Source of the DNA: Mesotaenium endlicherianum
Lineage: Eukaryota > Streptophyta > Zygnematophyceae > Zygnematales > Mesotaeniaceae
Reading direction: 5' to 3'
DNA: 64,000 nucleotides
NCBI GenBank assembly: GCA_009602735.1
Contig: WELA01010871.1
Coordinates: forward strand, 98,183 to 162,182
The notes under the pieces are model-generated. The model was not told the origin of the DNA, searched no databases, and saw only the letters and a program-made list of their open reading frames with translations. A program made the position numbers and the translations under genes. Shown piece after piece: positions 1 through 9,259 of the stretch; positions within the stretch are counted from its first letter, which is position 1; each line of letters opens with the position of its first letter.

Positions 1-993
1 ATAGAGGTCCTTTTCCCCCTGCTTACTTGCCCATTTGGCATAAGCGTGCTTCCCTTTGGAGAATGACTCTCGGGCCCTGCTTCTGTCCCCCTGCATCTCT
101 TGGCTCATGCAGTCTCTGACTCCATCCAATCTTGGGTCCCAAGCCGCAATGTGAGGGGGCAATACTATGTTCCCCTTTAGGTCTGTCAGGAAATCCTCAT
201 CCGTCGCCCTGTCATTCTGCTGGTCCCTCATGTTGATGGTCATCCACCGCCAATCAGTGGGCTTTTGGAAGAAGGCAGCGTCTCTCTTTTTGAGAGTACA
301 AGGGTACCAGTGCCCTGCAAAGTCCAGCTGACTGGCTTCTCTGGCCAAAAATTCCCAGCTCCTCCTCTCCACCTCATTGTACATGGCCTTGAACCTGTTG
401 TGGGGTGTTGAGTCCTTGAAGCTGTCCGCGTCCATGGGGATCATCCTGATGACCCTATCTGTCCCCCAGATACCAGGAAACGAGACCGCTCCTGCTTCGT
501 TCACCTGGCCCATTGCCTTGGCCTCTCCGATGGTATATCCTACCATCCTGGCGAAATCGTGGTAGAGGAGGAGCCCTGTGCCGACCTCTATATACTTGTC
601 AAAGTTTTCGGATGTCTCCCCTTCCTTCTGGAGGATTTCCTTCTGCGACTTCTCTGGGCATACTTGAAGGCCTCCTCCGGTAGATCAAATCCCTTGCCCA
701 GCACCGTGTAGCGGTAGGTGCTGATTCTCCTCTGTTCTTCTTCTTCAGCCTGCTGCTTCCGCTTCTCCTCAGCTTGCCTCTCCTCCTCTAGCCTCCTCTG
801 CAGCTTTTCTGTCCATTTCTTCCTGCCTCAGTCTGGCCTGTTCCTTCTTCTTCTGTGCCTCCCGCTGTTGTTGGAGTCGTTGTGATTCCCGAGCGGTGAT
901 GGAAGATGATTCGATGTCTCCACGGAATTGCAAGTATTTTGCATGTGCCTCTTCCGCCCTTTGCTTCCTCTTGAGTTCCGACTTTTGAGTCAT
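1..993 (-). pseudogene. ORF3 of copy A, downstream of pol (partial, two frameshifts)
   Basis: An extra reading frame after pol. It starts at ATG 993-991 (MTQKSELKRK), one base after a candidate splice acceptor. The N-terminal ~100 residues are Glu/Arg/Gln/Lys-rich and look like a charged coiled coil. The rest contains blocks shared with copies B and C, such as GKGFDLLEEAFKYAQ (Leu to Pro here), HNRFKAMYNEVERRSWEFLA and HIAAWDPRLDGVRDC. Compared with B, an indel near 790 and another near 650 shift the frame, so this copy cannot make a full protein. The C-terminal end lies beyond the window. I see no membrane segment, so an envelope protein is unlikely. I recognise no family; function unknown. 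Confidence 0.7.
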
Positions 994-994
994 C

Positions 995-1102
995 CTGCTC
1001 AATCATAAACACAATGCAATTTGTGAAGTTATGATATTTTGCCGCTACTGAGTGCCCTTGATGAAGAGGGACGCGATCGGGAGAGTTCCTAGAGTGGAAT
1101 AC
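995..1102 (-). other. Candidate intron just upstream of ORF3 (copy A)
   Basis: On the minus strand a donor ACCAG|GTATT (GT at 1102-1101) is followed 108 nt later by an acceptor GAGCAG|G (AG at 996-995), directly before the ORF3 ATG. The same donor and acceptor contexts occur at matching places in B (9084-8978), C (40919-41011) and D (48715-48823). This suggests ORF3 is read from a spliced transcript. Confidence 0.5.
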
Positions 1103-1190
1103 CTGGTGCGAGCGACTATAAGGAAAAATTTTGAGAGCAAGTGAGTGTGGGCGCAGGTTGAGTGGGTAATATGGTGATCAGAGACTACCA

Positions 1191-1267
1191 CTCCCTCCAA
1201 CTTAAATTTAAAGGTGGGCTGCCTGTCACAACTGTCACTAACTGTCACATCTCCCTCCAACTTATAT
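1191..1267 (-). other. Two internal polypurine-tract-like motifs (copy A)
   Basis: The motif AAGTTGGAGGGA occurs twice on the minus strand, near 1263-1251 and 1203-1191, between pol and ORF3. The same motif forms the 3' polypurine tract next to the LTR in other copies (for example 49265-49276). The intervening sequence also carries repeats of GTGACAG and AACTGTCA type. Confidence 0.6.
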
Positions 1268-1313
1268 GGAGACAGGACCGCCTGTCACCTTCCTGTGTCA
1301 ACTGAAATGACTG

Positions 1314-2609
1314 TTAGGGAGGTGCCCCAGCCGCCCGAAGGTGGAACCGTTTCAACGCCCCTTTGGCATGGGTCAGCTGATCTTTAAATTCCCAAGTGTC
1401 CCCAGAGGCATCGTAACCCTTCCATCGGATGAGGTACTTCATGACATATTTAGACGATCGACGGACCGAGCAAGCATCTAAAATCTCATCGACCTCATAT
1501 TCCTCAGGGTCGCCGTCCCGGACAGCGGGGACCGGTCCCGGTTGGACAAGTAATCGACCTGTGAACAGTGTATCACCTTTGATGTATGGTTCCAGGAAGG
1601 AGACATTAAAGACCGGGTGACCCTTGTAGTCAGCTGACATGTTCATTTTGTAAGCATTCTGACCGACACGTCGGACCACCGAATATGGACCGACCCAGAC
1701 AGGGCCAAGCTTTTTCTTGACCACACCAGGGAGGTACAGGTGCTGAGAATGCAGTTTGACTAAATCCCCCTTGGAAAATGTCAGTTCCCGACGGTGTTGA
1801 TTAGCGTATTTTTGTTGGTTTTCTTGGGCCGTGTGCAAGTTTCGTTGGACTTCTGACAGGGTGTCAGCAAACTCCTGAGTTAACTGGAGGGAGACCGGGT
1901 TGTCAATCCCTTCAGGGTGAGTTAAAGATTCCCCTAGCACATCTAGAGGAGACTTAGGGACTCTACCCAGGCTGAGTTCAAAAGGAGTCTTGCCCGTTGA
2001 CGCGTGCACCGCACTGTTGACCGCAAACTGAATTTGAGGCAACAGGTCATCCCAATTATCTTGTTTTTGGTTAATATATGCTCTCAGCACCTCCTGCAGA
2101 ACTCGGTTAGTTCTTTCAGTCTGCCCATCAGTCTGAGGGTGGTTTGCTGTGCTGAGCAGCTGTTTGACTCCCATTAACCCCATTAAAGCTCTCCAGAACT
2201 TAGAGGTGAATTTTGAGTCTCTGTCTGAGATGATATTAGAAGGGAGCCCATGTTGGCATACTACATGGTTGTAAAACTGTCTCGCTGTTTCGAGTGCAGT
2301 CACTTTGACAGTTGTGGGGATAAAAATGACCATTTTTGTCAGTTTATCCACGACTACCAGTATTGAATCATGCCCATTGGCAGTTCTTGGTAGTGAGACC
2401 ACCCAGTCCATGGATATAGTTTCCCAGCGTCCAGCTGGGATGGGCAGCGGTTGCAAGAGACCGCCGGGTGGTGTGTGCCGAGACTTATTTCTCTGACACT
2501 GGTCACAGGAATTGACATATTTCCCGGGGTAACCCCTCCCAATGATAATGTTTTGCCAGTTTGCCAACAGTTTTGGCCTGCCCCAAATGTCCACCCAGGA
2601 GACTGTCAT
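1314..2609 (-). pseudogene. pol of copy A, part 2: integrase and chromodomain
   Basis: Integrase half of pol, 431 codons open. Visible parts: the CxxC half of the HHCC zinc site (SCDQC, ~34-38), the catalytic triad D68 (SMDW), D129 (ISDRDSKF) and E165 (TDGQTER) with D,D-35-E spacing, and a C-terminal chromodomain at about 371-425 (EYEVDEILDA ... YLIRWKGYDASGDTWE). Integrase inserts element cDNA; the chromodomain is known in chromoviruses to bind modified histone tails. The frame is separated from the RT part by an 8-bp deletion near 2520 compared with copy B, which splits the zinc domain. Apart from that the frame is fully open, so damage is recent or a sequencing error. Confidence 0.93.
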
Positions 2610-5115
2610 GCGCTTGACTCAGTAAGAGAGACCTTATTACTAAGTTATTAGGAATGACCAGCTTCAGCCTCCCTGAAGTGGTTTCAGTCACCCAGACCCC
2701 TCCCTTAAGCTTATACCCGAGTGCAGTAGCACGACACACACCAGTAGTGGGGCTGGGCTCAAATGTTGGGTCAGAAAGGTAGGCTTTCCTAAGTTGTTCA
2801 AGGAAGGACTTTTTCACCTTCAGTGAAGTGAGTGCACACGGGACTTTATCTACAGTATGCTGACTAAAGTTCCTTTCTTGCAAGTCAGGTCTTCTAGAGA
2901 GTGCATCAGCAGTATTCAACTTCCCTGGTTTGTAGTCGATTTGGACTTGGAACTGGTCCAGCATCTGGCTCCAGCGGTTCTCCCTCCTCGACAGCTTGGA
3001 CTTCTTCTGAAAGTGGGTCAGAGCTAGATGATCTGTAATCACCTTAAAAGCTTTACCATGTAAGTATGCTCTCCACTGTTTGAGTACATGAATGATAGCT
3101 AGCAGTTCTTTATCATGCACTGAGTAATTAATCTCCGCTGGATTAAATTTCATAGACTCATACAACACAGGATGCCACTCCTGCCGTACCTTACCATCCT
3201 TTGTGGTTTTGTCAGCAGGCTGCAACAAAATAGCACCCATGGCAAAATCAGAGGCATCAGTAACCACCTGCACCGGTTTGCTGGGGTCATACACGGCTAG
3301 CACTGGGGCAGAACAAAGGGCATCTTTAAGGGTCTGGAAGGCAGCCTGCTGCTCTTCCCCCCACACATACCCTATGTCTTGCTTAGTAAGGTCAGTCAGT
3401 TTACTGGCCTTTGTGGAATAATTCTCAACAAATCTCCTATAGTAGTTAGCCAACCCGAGGAAGGATCGAACTTCAGAGACAGACTGAGGTACTGGCCAGT
3501 CCCATATGGTCTGGACTTTCTTAGGATCCACACTGATGCCCTCTTTACTGACAACGTGGCCTAAGAATTCAATACTTTCCTTAAAGAAATCACCCTTGCT
3601 CATTTTAGCATATAAGTGATTCGTTCTTAGAGTGTCCAGGACTGTTTTTAAGTGTTCAGCGTGCTGAGCTTCATTTTTAGAGAAAATTAAAATATCATCC
3701 AGGAAAACTTGCACAAACTTATCCAAATAAGGTCTGAAAATGTCATTCATAGCACCCATGAAGGTAGCAGGAGCATTAGTCAGTCCAAATGGCATCACGT
3801 TGAACTCATAGTGTCCATAACGTGTGCGGAAGGCAGTCTTGTGTTCATCCCCCTCAGCAATTCTGATTTGATGATAACCACTCTTGAGATCTATCTTACT
3901 GAACACCTTAGCGCCAGACAGGGTATCAAGCAAGTCCTCGATTCTGGGTAAAGCATACTTGTTCTTTACTGTAATTCTGTTCAGGGCTCTGTAATCCACA
4001 CACATCCGCATACTGCCATCCTTTTTCTTAACAAATAGGATAGGTGCGCCGTACGGTGATTTACTGGGAGAAATGTAACCATTTTCCTCCAGCTCTGCAA
4101 TCTGTGTTTTCAACTCCTCACTCTCCAAATAAGACAAGCCATAAGTGCGTTGCCAGGGTGGCTGACTACCAGGTAATAAATCAATCCTATGATCTACTTC
4201 CCGCTTAGGGGGTAGTCCTGGAGGCATATTAAACACATCCGTGTACTGAGCAACAATGTTTGCAGCAGTAGGGTGTTCCGGAGGGTGTACCTTTTTCTCA
4301 ACCACTTCTTCAGGTTGAGGAGGTACCTCTCTTAGCAGCAGACAGAACATTCTGTCTTCCTTCTGGTTCCAGCTTTTGACGAACTCCATTTCATTCAGCA
4401 ACTTGCATCCTTCTGGAAGCCTCTTCTTTTCCTTCATTTGCCATCCACACAGGACAAGAGGAAGAGCACTGGTGGGTGCCAAGTCAGTCTGCCCATCACT
4501 GGCTCCTCTCACTTTAACTGTACCTCTGCTCCAACACACTTCAGCTTGATGTCTATTAAGCCAGGACCTGCCTAGCACGAGATCATAAAAGCCAGTGTTG
4601 AGTACCTCAAATGTAAGCGTTTCAGTTAGAACTGCAATGCCAGAACCTAACTGGACCTCAATAGGCTTGGTTATAACTCCTCCCGGGATACTTGAGGCAT
4701 CTCCAAGGAATATTTTTCTATTCCCTTGGGTGACAGTAGGCAGCCTTAGCCGCTTAACTAAGTCCTTGTGGATAAAAGTATGTGACGCCCCTCCGTCAAC
4801 AAATGCCCTCACCTTCCTACCTGCAATCATGCAATGCAGTAGGATAGGGGGGACTGTCTTTTCCTGACTTTCGCATTGTTCTCCTGACGTAGCAAAGAAA
4901 TGTTGGACATCAGGTGGAACAAGAGCATCCAGAGTGTGCACTCTCTGGACGTCTATATTGCTGATGGTCTCCTTTATCTGTTTGTCAGGCATGCATAGTG
5001 AATCCAGTTCAGCAGGACCCATAATACCTGCTACGAGGGCAGCTAGTGACGACTCACTATCTCTAGCATCCTCACAGTCAGTAGACTGGATTACTGACTG
5101 TTGCTGTCTTTTAAA
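2503..5115 (-). pseudogene. pol of copy A, part 1: protease, reverse transcriptase, RNase H
   Basis: Pol part 1. The first Met-like codon is at 5022, but the frame is open upstream into gag and is entered by a predicted -1 shift at 5115-5109. Counting from 5022, the protease motif is VDGGASHTF (75-83), with DGG in place of the usual DSG/DTG. RT spans about 280-560 with LDD active-site context [10 protein letters not shown] (439-448). RNase H follows, with Asp in VVTDAS, Glu in HDKELLAI, Asp in TDHLAL and Asp in ADALSR. Together these copy the element RNA into DNA. The frame ends at 2503 because an 8-bp deletion breaks the integrase zinc domain; copy B reads through that point. Confidence 0.95.
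5074..5115 (-). promoter_or_regulatory. Predicted -1 ribosomal frameshift signal, gag/pol (copy A)
   Basis: On the minus strand the heptamer TTTAAAA (5115-5109) lies in gag phase T_TTA_AAA, exactly the X_XXY_YYZ pattern. A 7-nt spacer (5108-5102) follows, then a perfect 10-bp stem ACAGTCAGTA / TACTGACTGT (5101-5092 with 5083-5074) around an 8-nt loop. The gag stop TAA (5093-5091) is inside the hairpin. The -1 frame continues directly into pol. Copy B keeps heptamer, spacer and stem; copy C keeps the heptamer and has a weakened stem. Confidence 0.8.
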
Positions 5116-6569
5116 GGCTGGTCTTTTCTCTCGACCTTAGGCAGGTGCTTGACCGGACACTGTTCTCTGTAGTGGCCTTTCTGCTGACAATGGTAGCAAG
5201 TAGATTTTGCTGAGGCTGGTCTCGGCTTAGTCCTACCACCACCCCTTCCATAGCCACCTCGAGAGGGACCACCTCTACCTCTAGACTGAATAGCATTGTA
5301 CTCATACTCATATTCATCACCCTGATTATCCTCAGCCTGGTCTCCTTCAAATGCATTGTAGGAACCGTGGGGCTTTTTGACAATCTTAGACACCAAAGCG
5401 TTACTCTGGCGCTTGTGATTGAACTGCTTCTGATCCCAGGCGTCAGCATCCTGGATCAAGTTCGCCAGTTTCTCATACTTTTTCTCAGCAAAATGACCCG
5501 AGACCTCGGATTTTAAGCCATACCTGAAGTATGCTATCCTATACCGTTCTGGCAAGTCTGGCAGCTTCATCATGTTGTCCTGGAACTTTTGAGCAAACTC
5601 AGCAGCTGAAGTGGTCTGCTTCAGTGTCAGAGAGATCATCGCATAGATAGCTTTCTCCTGCTGATTGATGACATCAAACTTCTCATGCAACTTCTCGACA
5701 AACTCTACCCACGTAGGGTCACCGAGTTGCCGAGCCTTACGCTCTTTTTTCCAGTAAAGCCACCAGTCTGCGGCACTGCCTTTCAGTAGCGCACCGGTGT
5801 GCTTGACCTTCTCGTAATCTTGCAGTTCTGGGTAGTTCTCCAGCCACTGCTCAACATCCGCGAGAAACTTGATCAGGTAATATTTTCTGTTTCCCTCAGG
5901 ATCATAGTCCTGGGGAGGTTTCGGCTTGGGCTTACTAGGCCCTCGGCCACCACCACTAGTGGTGTGAGACCCCAGTTGGTCTCTGTCCCGCAGTAGGGAC
6001 ATTATGATTCTTTTGTCCTCCTGCTGGGACTGATACATGGTCGCCATTTGCGACTGCATCTGAACGAACAATGCTCCCAAGTCTACACTTTGGGGTGGTA
6101 GATTAGCAAATGCAGCAGCAGCATTGGCATCTACTCGCTGAGTAGTGTCCTCAACAGTCCCTCTCGTCCCTGCAGCAGCAATTCCTGCCGTATTCAGCCG
6201 GTCACGTATTTGACCTAGGGGTACATTGAGTTGTACAGCAGGAGGTGGGTTCAGAACATTGGCCCTCGATGCCATGAGTTCCTCGACAATGCGCTCGTCA
6301 GCTGGCTGTCTTTCCCTCCTTTCTGTATCTTCAGCGGCCTTTGCTACTTGTTCAGCTTCTAGCCTGGCTCTCTCNCCCTCAGCTTGCTGAGTTGCGACTG
6401 CGGCAATAGCAGCTGCCTCATCTGCAACCTCCCTAGCTGCAGTATCTGCTACTGCTTCAGAATAGGTACGGGTTCCCGCTACATGGCTTTCCGCCTGGTT
6501 TTCAACATTCTCGTTATCCTGGTTCTCCATGTCTCGGGAGTTGCTAGTTTGAGACCTTGTCCTTACCAT
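5091..6569 (-). CDS. gag of copy A
   Basis: Capsid/nucleocapsid polyprotein, 492 codons, ATG at 6569 ([13 protein letters not shown]), stop at 5093-5091. The N-terminal ~110 residues are Ala/Glu/Arg-rich. The middle has the conserved retrotransposon gag fold signature ([42 protein letters not shown]). The C-terminus has an Arg/Gly-rich stretch and one CCHC zinc knuckle (C458, C461, H466, C471). One codon contains the N at 6375, so one residue is undetermined. Gag packages the RNA into particles; pol is made by -1 frameshifting near its end. The reading frame is otherwise intact. Confidence 0.93.
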   Translation of the reverse strand: MVRTRSQTSNSRDMENQDNENVENQAESHVAGTRTYSEAVADTAAREVADEAAAIAAVATQQAEXERARLEAEQVAKAAEDTERRERQPADERIVEELMASRANVLNPPPAVQLNVPLGQIRDRLNTAGIAAAGTRGTVEDTTQRVDANAAAAFANLPPQSVDLGALFVQMQSQMATMYQSQQEDKRIIMSLLRDRDQLGSHTTSGGGRGPSKPKPKPPQDYDPEGNRKYYLIKFLADVEQWLENYPELQDYEKVKHTGALLKGSAADWWLYWKKERKARQLGDPTWVEFVEKLHEKFDVINQQEKAIYAMISLTLKQTTSAAEFAQKFQDNMMKLPDLPERYRIAYFRYGLKSEVSGHFAEKKYEKLANLIQDADAWDQKQFNHKRQSNALVSKIVKKPHGSYNAFEGDQAEDNQGDEYEYEYNAIQSRGRGGPSRGGYGRGGGRTKPRPASAKSTCYHCQQKGHYREQCPVKHLPKVERKDQPLKDSNSQ

Positions 6570-6590
6570 ACAAAGAAGACTGTGATAACA

Positions 6591-6602
6591 GCTCCGATAC
6601 CA
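6591..6602 (-). other. tRNA primer-binding site (copy A)
   Basis: Minus-strand TGGTATCGGAGC lies one base after the LTR end. It differs by one base from TGGTATCAGAGC, the usual plant primer site complementary to the 3' end of initiator Met tRNA. Confidence 0.85.
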
Positions 6603-6603
6603 C

Positions 6604-6974
6604 TGAAATGAATCGACTTAACAAATAGGCGATTAAGAATTAAATAAGATCTTTATATCAGCAAGTAATCTTTATGGTATTTCCGTTAACTGGTTTAACG
6701 GCAAAGGACAACACACTAGCAGTTAACAATACTCGTCAGTCAAATGTGAGTAAACTAGCATCAATAATGCAAATCAGTAAACTCATACATAAGCAAGGTT
6801 AGAAGACAGTGCGTATCAATGGCTTCTCGCCTTGGATTCAGATTGCTCTCAGTAAGCTGTACAAGAGAGCTGGCCTCGTTTCCGAATGCCGAACTCGAGA
6901 GCAATGCCTAGCATATGTACATGGAATGAGTTTACTGTTCAACGGTCAGTGCGATGGCACCGCCTACCCGGGAA
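6604..6974 (-). repeat. 5' LTR of copy A, 3' half only
   Basis: Matches the 3' half of the intact LTRs (14333-15056, 34557-35265), ending TTCATTTCA next to the primer site. The match stops at the N at 6975, within the CCTACCCGGGA hairpin region of the LTR. The other half of the LTR is missing or displaced. Confidence 0.85.
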
Positions 6975-6975
6975 N

Positions 6976-7042
6976 GAGAGGGACAGCACGCTGTTATTAG
7001 TGATAGTGTTGTCGAGACGACAACATGATAAGTTGGAGGGAT
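6976..7042 (+). mobile_element. 3' internal end of a plus-oriented chromovirus fragment
   Basis: The sequence GATAAGTTGGAGGGAT just before TGTAATGAATCAG matches the polypurine tract next to the 3' LTR of copy D (49261-49280). The upstream bases also resemble that copy (GTTGTC...CGACAA). This is a short piece of a plus-oriented element abutting the minus-oriented copy A at an N. Confidence 0.65.
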
Positions 7043-7492
7043 TGTAATGAATCAGTATACTGGTCGATATAATATTCATTTAAATAATATAGTTAAATAA
7101 GTTCAGCCTGCTGAACTGTAGTTAACAATCAGTGTGCTGGACTTCATACTTAATATCAGTTTAATGACTTGGCCGGAAGTAGCAGGCTGAGGTCACCTTA
7201 AGTCAGCTTGCTGACACATTCTTTGACAGCCAGCTGACTTCCGTACTCGGTAGCAGCGAACTGCCTCGACATGCATCTAAGTGTGGTGTGCTAAATGAAT
7301 GGCCAGATGACATCCCTATGATGGATGGCGATTCGAGATGATGGGAGATGGCGGTGGATTTGGTTAACCGAGGTCCTACCAACGTGGTTAACTCCCGGGT
7401 AGGCGGTGCCATCTGAAATGAATCGACTTAACAAATAGGCGATTAAGAATTAAATAAGATCTTTATATCAGCAAGTAATCTTTATGGTATTT
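7043..7492 (+). repeat. Left arm of LTR inverted repeat
   Basis: 7043-7412 is the 5' half of an LTR in plus orientation, from TGTAATGAATCAG to GGTGCCATC. It is followed by 7413-7492, the last ~80 bases of an LTR in the opposite orientation. Together these form the left arm of a near-perfect palindrome around the N run; the right arm is 7503-7952. The arms differ at only a few bases, all in the outer part. Confidence 0.85.
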
Positions 7493-7502
7493 NNNNNNNN
7501 NN
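7493..7502. other. Assembly gap (10 N)
   Basis: Run of ten N at the exact centre of the palindrome formed by 7043-7492 and 7503-7952. The true distance is unknown. Confidence 0.99.
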
Positions 7503-7952
7503 AAATACCATAAAGATTACTTGCTGATATAAAGATCTTATTTAATTCTTAATCGCCTATTTGTTAAGTCGATTCATTTCAGATGGCACCGCCTACCCGG
7601 GAGTTAACCACGTTGGTAGGACCTCGGTTAACCAAATCCACCGCCATCTCCCATCATCTCGAATCGCCATCCATCATAGGGATGTCATCTGGCCATTCAT
7701 TTAGCACACCACACTTAGATGCATGTCGAGGCAGTTCGCTGCTACCGAGTACGGAAGTCAGCTGGCTGTCAAAGAATGTGTCAGCAAGCTGACTTAAGGT
7801 GACCTCAGCCTGCTACTTCCGGCCAAGTCATTAAACTGATATTAAGTATAAAGTCCAGCACACTGATTGTTAACTAGATTTCAGCAGGCTGAACTAATTT
7901 AACTATATTATTTACATGAATATCATATCGACCAGTATACTGATTCATTACA
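7503..7952 (-). repeat. Rearranged 3' LTR of copy B (right palindrome arm)
   Basis: 7583-7952 is the 5' half of an LTR in minus orientation, the expected 3' LTR of copy B. It is joined at 7582/7583 to an inverted 80-base LTR end instead of continuing into the LTR middle. It mirrors 7043-7492 around the N gap. Confidence 0.85.
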
Positions 7953-8976
7953 AAGCTGCTGAGTCCGGACCGCATACAGGTCCTTTTCCCCCTGCTTGCT
8001 TGCCCATTTGGCATAAGCGTGCTTCCCTTTAGAGAATGACTCTCGGGCCCTGCTCCTGTCCCCTTGCATTTCTTGGCTCATGCAGTCTCTTACTCCATCC
8101 AATCTTGGGTCCCAAGCCACAATGTGAGGGGGCAATACTATATTCCCCTTTAGGTCTGTTAGGAAATCCTCGTCCGTTGCCTTGTCGTTCTGCTGGTCCC
8201 TCATGTTGATGGTCATCCACCGCCAATCGATGGGCTTCTGGAAGAAGGCAGGGTCTGTCCTTTTCAGAGTACAAGGGTACCAGTGCCCTGCAAAGTCCAG
8301 CTGACTAATTTCCCTGGCCAAGAATTCCCAGCTCCTTCTCTCCACCTCATTATACATGGCCTTGAACCTGTTATGGGGTGTAGAGTCCTTAAAGCTGTCC
8401 GCATCCATGGGGATCATTCTGATGACCCTATCTTTCCCCCAGATACCCGGATTCGATACAGCCCCTGTTTTGTTCACCCGGGCCATTGCCTTGGCCTCTC
8501 TGACCGTGTATCCTACCATCCTAGCATAATCATGGTAGACGAGGAGCCCTCTGCTGACCTTTATATACTTGTCAAAGTTTTCGGATGTCTCCCCTTCCTT
8601 CTGTAGGATATCCTTCTGTGACTCGCTGCGACTTCTCTGAGCATACTTGAAGGCCTCCTCCAGTAGATCGAAGCCCTTGCCCAGCACTGTGTAGCGATAG
8701 CTGCTGATTCTCCTCTGCTCTTCTTCAGCCTGCTGCTTCCGCCTCTCCTCAGCTTGCCGCTCCTCCTCTGCTTTCTTGGCCTCCTCTGCAGCTTTTCTGT
8801 CCAGTTCTTCCTGCCTCAGTCTGGCCTGTTCCTCCTCCTCCTTCTTCTTCTGTGCCCCCCGCTGTTGTTGGAGTCGTTGTGATTCCCGGGCGGAGATGGA
8901 GGATGATTCGATGTCGCCACGGAATTGCAAGTATTTTGCATGTGCCTCTTCTGCTCTTCTCTTACTTTTGAGTCAT
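7923..8976 (-). pseudogene. ORF3 of copy B, downstream of pol
   Basis: The longest ORF3 stretch in the window. The ATG (8976-8974) follows the conserved candidate acceptor, but a small deletion creates a stop after four codons. From about 8930 the frame is open for 335 codons. It has a charged Glu/Arg/Gln-rich coiled-coil-like region (first ~85 residues), then a mixed, probably globular region (YRYTVLGKGFDLLEEAFKYA ... HIVAWDPRLDGVRDC) and a basic tail. It ends by reading into the 3' LTR (CNESVYWSI), showing that the original C-terminus was deleted. There is no signal peptide, membrane helix or known catalytic motif. Its conservation in A, B and C despite indels suggests past selection. Function unknown. 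Confidence 0.75.
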
Positions 8977-8977
8977 C

Positions 8978-9084
8978 CTGCTCACTCATCAACACAATGC
9001 AGTTAGTGAAGTCATGATATTTTGCCGCTACTGAGTGCCCTTGATGAAAAGGACGCGATAGGACAAGTTCCTAGTGTGAAATAC
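8978..9084 (-). other. Candidate intron upstream of ORF3 (copy B)
   Basis: Minus-strand donor ACCAG|GTATT at 9084 and acceptor GAGCAG|GATGA at 8979-8978, 107 nt apart. They correspond in position and sequence to the candidate introns of copies A, C and D. Confidence 0.5.
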
Positions 9085-9165
9085 CTGGTGTGAGTGAATA
9101 TCAGGGTAAATTGAGTTTAGACAGAAAGTGAGTGTGAGCGCGGCTGATCTCAAGACAGAACACCA

Positions 9166-9241
9166 CTCCCTCCAACTTAATTTTAAAGGTGGGCTGCCTG
9201 TCACAACTGTCACTAACTGTCACATTTCCCTTCAACTTATA
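9166..9241 (-). other. Two internal polypurine-like motifs (copy B)
   Basis: Minus-strand AAGTTGAAGGGA (9237-9226) and AAGTTGGAGGGA (near 9177-9166), in the same relative places as in copy A, between the chromodomain and ORF3. Confidence 0.55.
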
Positions 9242-9259
9242 TGGAAACAGGACCTCCTG

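Larger units (their letters stand above)
1..6974 (-). mobile_element. Chromovirus copy A (Ty3/gypsy), 3' end outside the window
   Basis: A minus-strand LTR retrotransposon. Read on the minus strand it runs: partial 5' LTR (6974-6604), tRNA primer site, gag, pol with protease, RT, RNase H, integrase and chromodomain, a noncoding block, then ORF3, which runs off the window start. The 3' LTR is not in the window. The 5' LTR is cut at the single N at 6975, where sequence switches to an oppositely oriented element end. It is the best-preserved copy: gag is open and pol is interrupted only by an 8-bp deletion. The chromodomain places it among chromoviruses, a Ty3/gypsy branch known to target chromatin. 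Confidence 0.95.

Noticed and set aside
7923-8976. ORF3 as an envelope gene
   Set aside because: No signal peptide, membrane helix or glycoprotein features; composition is a charged coiled coil plus a soluble domain.
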